From Bacillota bacterium (lineage in GTDB: Bacteria > Bacillota > Clostridia > Tissierellales > Peptoniphilaceae): DNA of 64,000 bases. The notes under the pieces are model-generated. The model ran no database searches, was not told the origin of the DNA, and saw only the letters and a list, made by a program, of their open reading frames with translations. The stretch spans positions 41,134 through 105,133 of the forward strand of contig JAEZWM010000033.1 of NCBI GenBank assembly GCA_023443025.1, given 5' to 3'. Positions 62,843-64,000 of the stretch are shown in pieces. How positions within the stretch are numbered: the stretch's first letter is position 1; the number at the start of each line of letters is the position of its first letter. The position numbers and the translations under genes are program-made.

Positions 62843-63277
62843 CTATTTATCCATCTTTTTTATTAAAAGTATTAATTGTTCTTTTTCTTCCCTACTGTAT
62901 CCCTCCAATAGACTATTCAAAAGTTCCAAATGTTCTTTAAATGCTTGCTCTAATAATTTTTCTCCTTCTTTAGTAATAGATATCAATTTTTTTCTGCCAT
63001 CATTGAGGTCTTGTTTGATAGTTAAAAGTTCTTTTTGTTCAAGATTTTTAATTACAACAGTAATATTTCCTCCTGTAATCAGTATTTTTTCAATTATCTC
63101 ACCAACTGTCAAATCCCCTTTATGATACAACACTTCAAGAACAGCAAACTGTGATGCAGAAAGACCATGCTTTTTAAAGACTGTGAGTAACTGTCTATGA
63201 ATATTGATATTAAATCTATTACTCAAAATCCACAGTCTTAAATTTAAATCACTCTCTTTTCCATAGCTCTTATTCAT
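62843..63277 (-). CDS. MarR-family transcriptional regulator
   Basis: A 144-residue winged-helix regulator. Helices LSASQFAVLEVLYHKGDLTVGEI and TVVIKNLEQKELLT, then the wing with the DGRKKLISITKEG motif, are standard. The start at 63277 has AGGAG eight bases upstream; an in-frame ATG at 63310 is not preceded by a site. The long form would extend into the operator region. It leads the pirin operon and probably represses it through a palindrome at 63320-63345. No cysteine is visible in the wing region, so a thiol switch is not evident. Confidence 0.92.
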   Translation of the reverse strand: MNKSYGKESDLNLRLWILSNRFNINIHRQLLTVFKKHGLSASQFAVLEVLYHKGDLTVGEIIEKILITGGNITVVIKNLEQKELLTIKQDLNDGRKKLISITKEGEKLLEQAFKEHLELLNSLLEGYSREEKEQLILLIKKMDK

Positions 63278-63319
63278 AATTTCTCCTAAACTATCACTAA
63301 CTAGTTGCATGTGAATAAA

Positions 63320-63345
63320 AATATATCACTACATAGTTATATATT
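63320..63345 (-). promoter_or_regulatory. Palindromic MarR operator candidate
   Basis: Arms AATATAT (63320-63326) and ATATATT (63339-63345) enclose ACTA-CA-TAGT, a 26-base imperfect palindrome. On the minus strand TTTAGA, 17 bases, TATATA places the -10 inside it, as expected for repression. Confidence 0.55.
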
Positions 63346-63385
63346 CCCTAAAAAAATAAGTCTAAACATTTTTATTATACTTTTC

Positions 63386-63411
63386 AAAACAAAAAGACCC
63401 TTGCAGGTCTT
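63386..63411 (-). terminator. Terminator of the tRNA cluster
   Basis: AAGACC at 63394-63399 pairs with GGTCTT at 63406-63411 and is followed on the minus strand by TTTTTG, three bases past the CCA of tRNA-Arg. Confidence 0.7.
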
Positions 63412-63413
63412 AT

Positions 63414-63490
63414 TGGCGTGCCACGAGAGATTCGAACTCCCGGTCTTTCGGTTCGTAGCCGAATGCTTTATCCAGCTAAGCTAGTGGCAC
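63414..63490 (-). tRNA. tRNA-Arg (ACG)
   Basis: Acceptor GTGCCAC pairs with GTGGCAC, anticodon stem TTCGG/CCGAA with loop CTACGAA gives anticodon ACG, and the T loop is TTCGAAT. CCA is encoded (63414-63416). The wobble A is expected to be deaminated to inosine. Confidence 0.96.
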
Positions 63491-63503
63491 ATATATTTAA
63501 AAG

Positions 63504-63525
63504 AAACTCAGATTTCTCTGAGTTT
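63504..63525 (-). other. Hairpin between tRNA-Gly and tRNA-Arg
   Basis: Nine-base arms AAACTCAGA (63504-63512) and TCTGAGTTT (63517-63525) with a four-base loop; the minus-strand tail is CTTTTAAAT. It could be a processing spacer or a weak terminator. Confidence 0.6.
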
Positions 63526-63527
63526 TA

Positions 63528-63602
63528 TGGAGCGGAAGACGAGATTCGAACTCGCGACCCTCGCCTTGGCAAGGCGATGCTCTACCACTGAGCCACTTCC
63601 GC
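63528..63602 (-). tRNA. tRNA-Gly (GCC)
   Basis: Acceptor GCGGAAG pairs with CTTCCGC; anticodon stem TCGCC/GGCGA with loop TTGCCAA gives GCC. The T loop is TTCGAAT and CCA is encoded (63528-63530). Confidence 0.97.
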
Positions 63603-63708
63603 ATATGTTATATAATCTTTTTATAAAATTAAATCATGTCTTATGAATTACTTTTGCAACTACTTATCTAATCTAACTTCTCTCTTCTGACCTCTAACCT
63701 CTAAATTT

Positions 63709-63725
63709 GCCCCTTCCGCATATGT
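63709..63725 (-). repeat. Duplicate of the tRNA-Gly 5' end and flank
   Basis: GCCCCTTCCGCATATGT at 63709-63725 matches 63592-63608, the first bases of tRNA-Gly with its upstream flank, in 16 of 17 positions. No tRNA body is attached to it, so it may be a remnant of a second copy. Confidence 0.6.
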
Positions 63726-63765
63726 ATTTTACTTATAATAACATAAATTAAAAATAATAAAAAAT

Positions 63766-63842
63766 TGGCGACCTGGAAGGGACTCGAACCCTCGACCTCC
63801 AGCGTGACAGGCTGGCATTCTAACCAACTGAACTACCAGGCC
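63766..63842 (-). tRNA. tRNA-Asp (GTC)
   Basis: Acceptor GGCCTGG pairs with CCAGGTC (one G-U pair); anticodon stem CCAGC/GCTGG with loop CTGTCAC gives GTC. The T loop is TTCGAGT and CCA is encoded (63766-63768). Confidence 0.97.
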
Positions 63843-63884
63843 GTGATAAGATAATTTATGTAGTTCTAAAATCATGTATTTAAT

Positions 63885-64000
63885 TATTTAAAGTTCTCGT
63901 TCAGTTGGACCAACTCATAGCCCTAACCCCACGAACGATAGTGAGTGGCGGTAGGTCTTGCGCCGATGTTTCCCAAGAGAGATGCTTTTTCTCGATTGGC
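63885..64000. other. GC-richer segment at the window end without a gene
   Basis: From about 63890 the base composition rises above the surrounding sequence. It includes a perfect palindrome, AGTTGGACCAACT at 63903-63915. No open frame, tRNA or rRNA fragment is recognisable; the element probably continues past the window. Confidence 0.4.

Noticed and set aside
1..64000. CRISPR arrays, prophage, insertion sequences or integrases
   Set aside because: No regularly spaced repeats, transposase, integrase or phage structural gene is visible.

Overview
The window looks like chromosome from a low-GC, Gram-positive anaerobe of the Clostridia/Tissierellia type. The evidence is the AT-rich sequence with strong AGGAGG ribosome-binding sites, AddAB instead of RecBCD, CWB2 cell-wall-anchored proteins, a zinc-type L28, paired GlgC/GlgD, iron-sulfur serine dehydratase, a flavodiiron protein and a 2-hydroxyacyl-CoA dehydratase-type pair. 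Assignment to a genus is not possible from the sequence alone. I see no prophage, insertion sequence, integrase or CRISPR array. The window is mostly core chromosome with a few odd loci.

Layout. 1-2.3 kb: fakA/yloV (cut by the window edge) and an Asp23 gene, divergent from rpmB. 2.3-4.3 kb: an ECF sigma factor and membrane anti-sigma pair. 4.4-7.2 kb: a DUF1002 protein and a CWB2-3D cell-wall protein preceded by two WalR-type boxes. 7.3-9.7 kb: polar amino-acid ABC importer. 9.8-16.4 kb: flavodiiron protein, L,D-transpeptidase, mnmA, a CWB2-PdaA-like deacetylase, and thiT under a TPP riboswitch. 16.4-23.2 kb: addAB. 23.3-29.6 kb: ptsHI, a divergent LysR gene, a CcpA-like LacI regulator, a lipid kinase, and the DUF948/YtxH pair. 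29.8-35.8 kb: oligopeptide importer. 35.8-36.4 kb: a gene-poor stretch holding a candidate 6S-like small RNA. 36.4-43.1 kb: nadK, an FHA/FtsW/PBP cluster, pspC, sdaAB-sdaAA and xpt. 43.3-56 kb: an unknown 168-residue protein, then an eight-gene glycogen operon. 56.2-59.9 kb: tmRNA, an acetamidase family protein and an activase/double-cubane-type reductase pair. 59.9-63.3 kb: a stress-type pair (YdaT, SDR) and a MarR-pirin-flavodoxin operon whose flavodoxin is frameshifted. 63.4-63.85 kb: three tRNA genes.

How the genes work together. The glycogen operon (glgB-glgC-glgD-glgA-glgP-pulA-unknown-pgcA) covers synthesis and breakdown. HPr keeps the regulatory Ser46, and a CcpA-like regulator lies nearby, so carbon catabolite control is likely. 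Cell-envelope functions recur: WalR-type boxes, two CWB2 proteins, an L,D-transpeptidase and the FHA-FtsW-PBP module. Oxygen and redox stress is represented by the flavodiiron protein and the pirin locus. The items most worth a second look are the 6S-like RNA, the two WalR-type boxes, the orphan double-cubane pair, the divergent glycogen phosphorylase, the papain-like protein inside the glycogen operon, and the flavodoxin frameshift.
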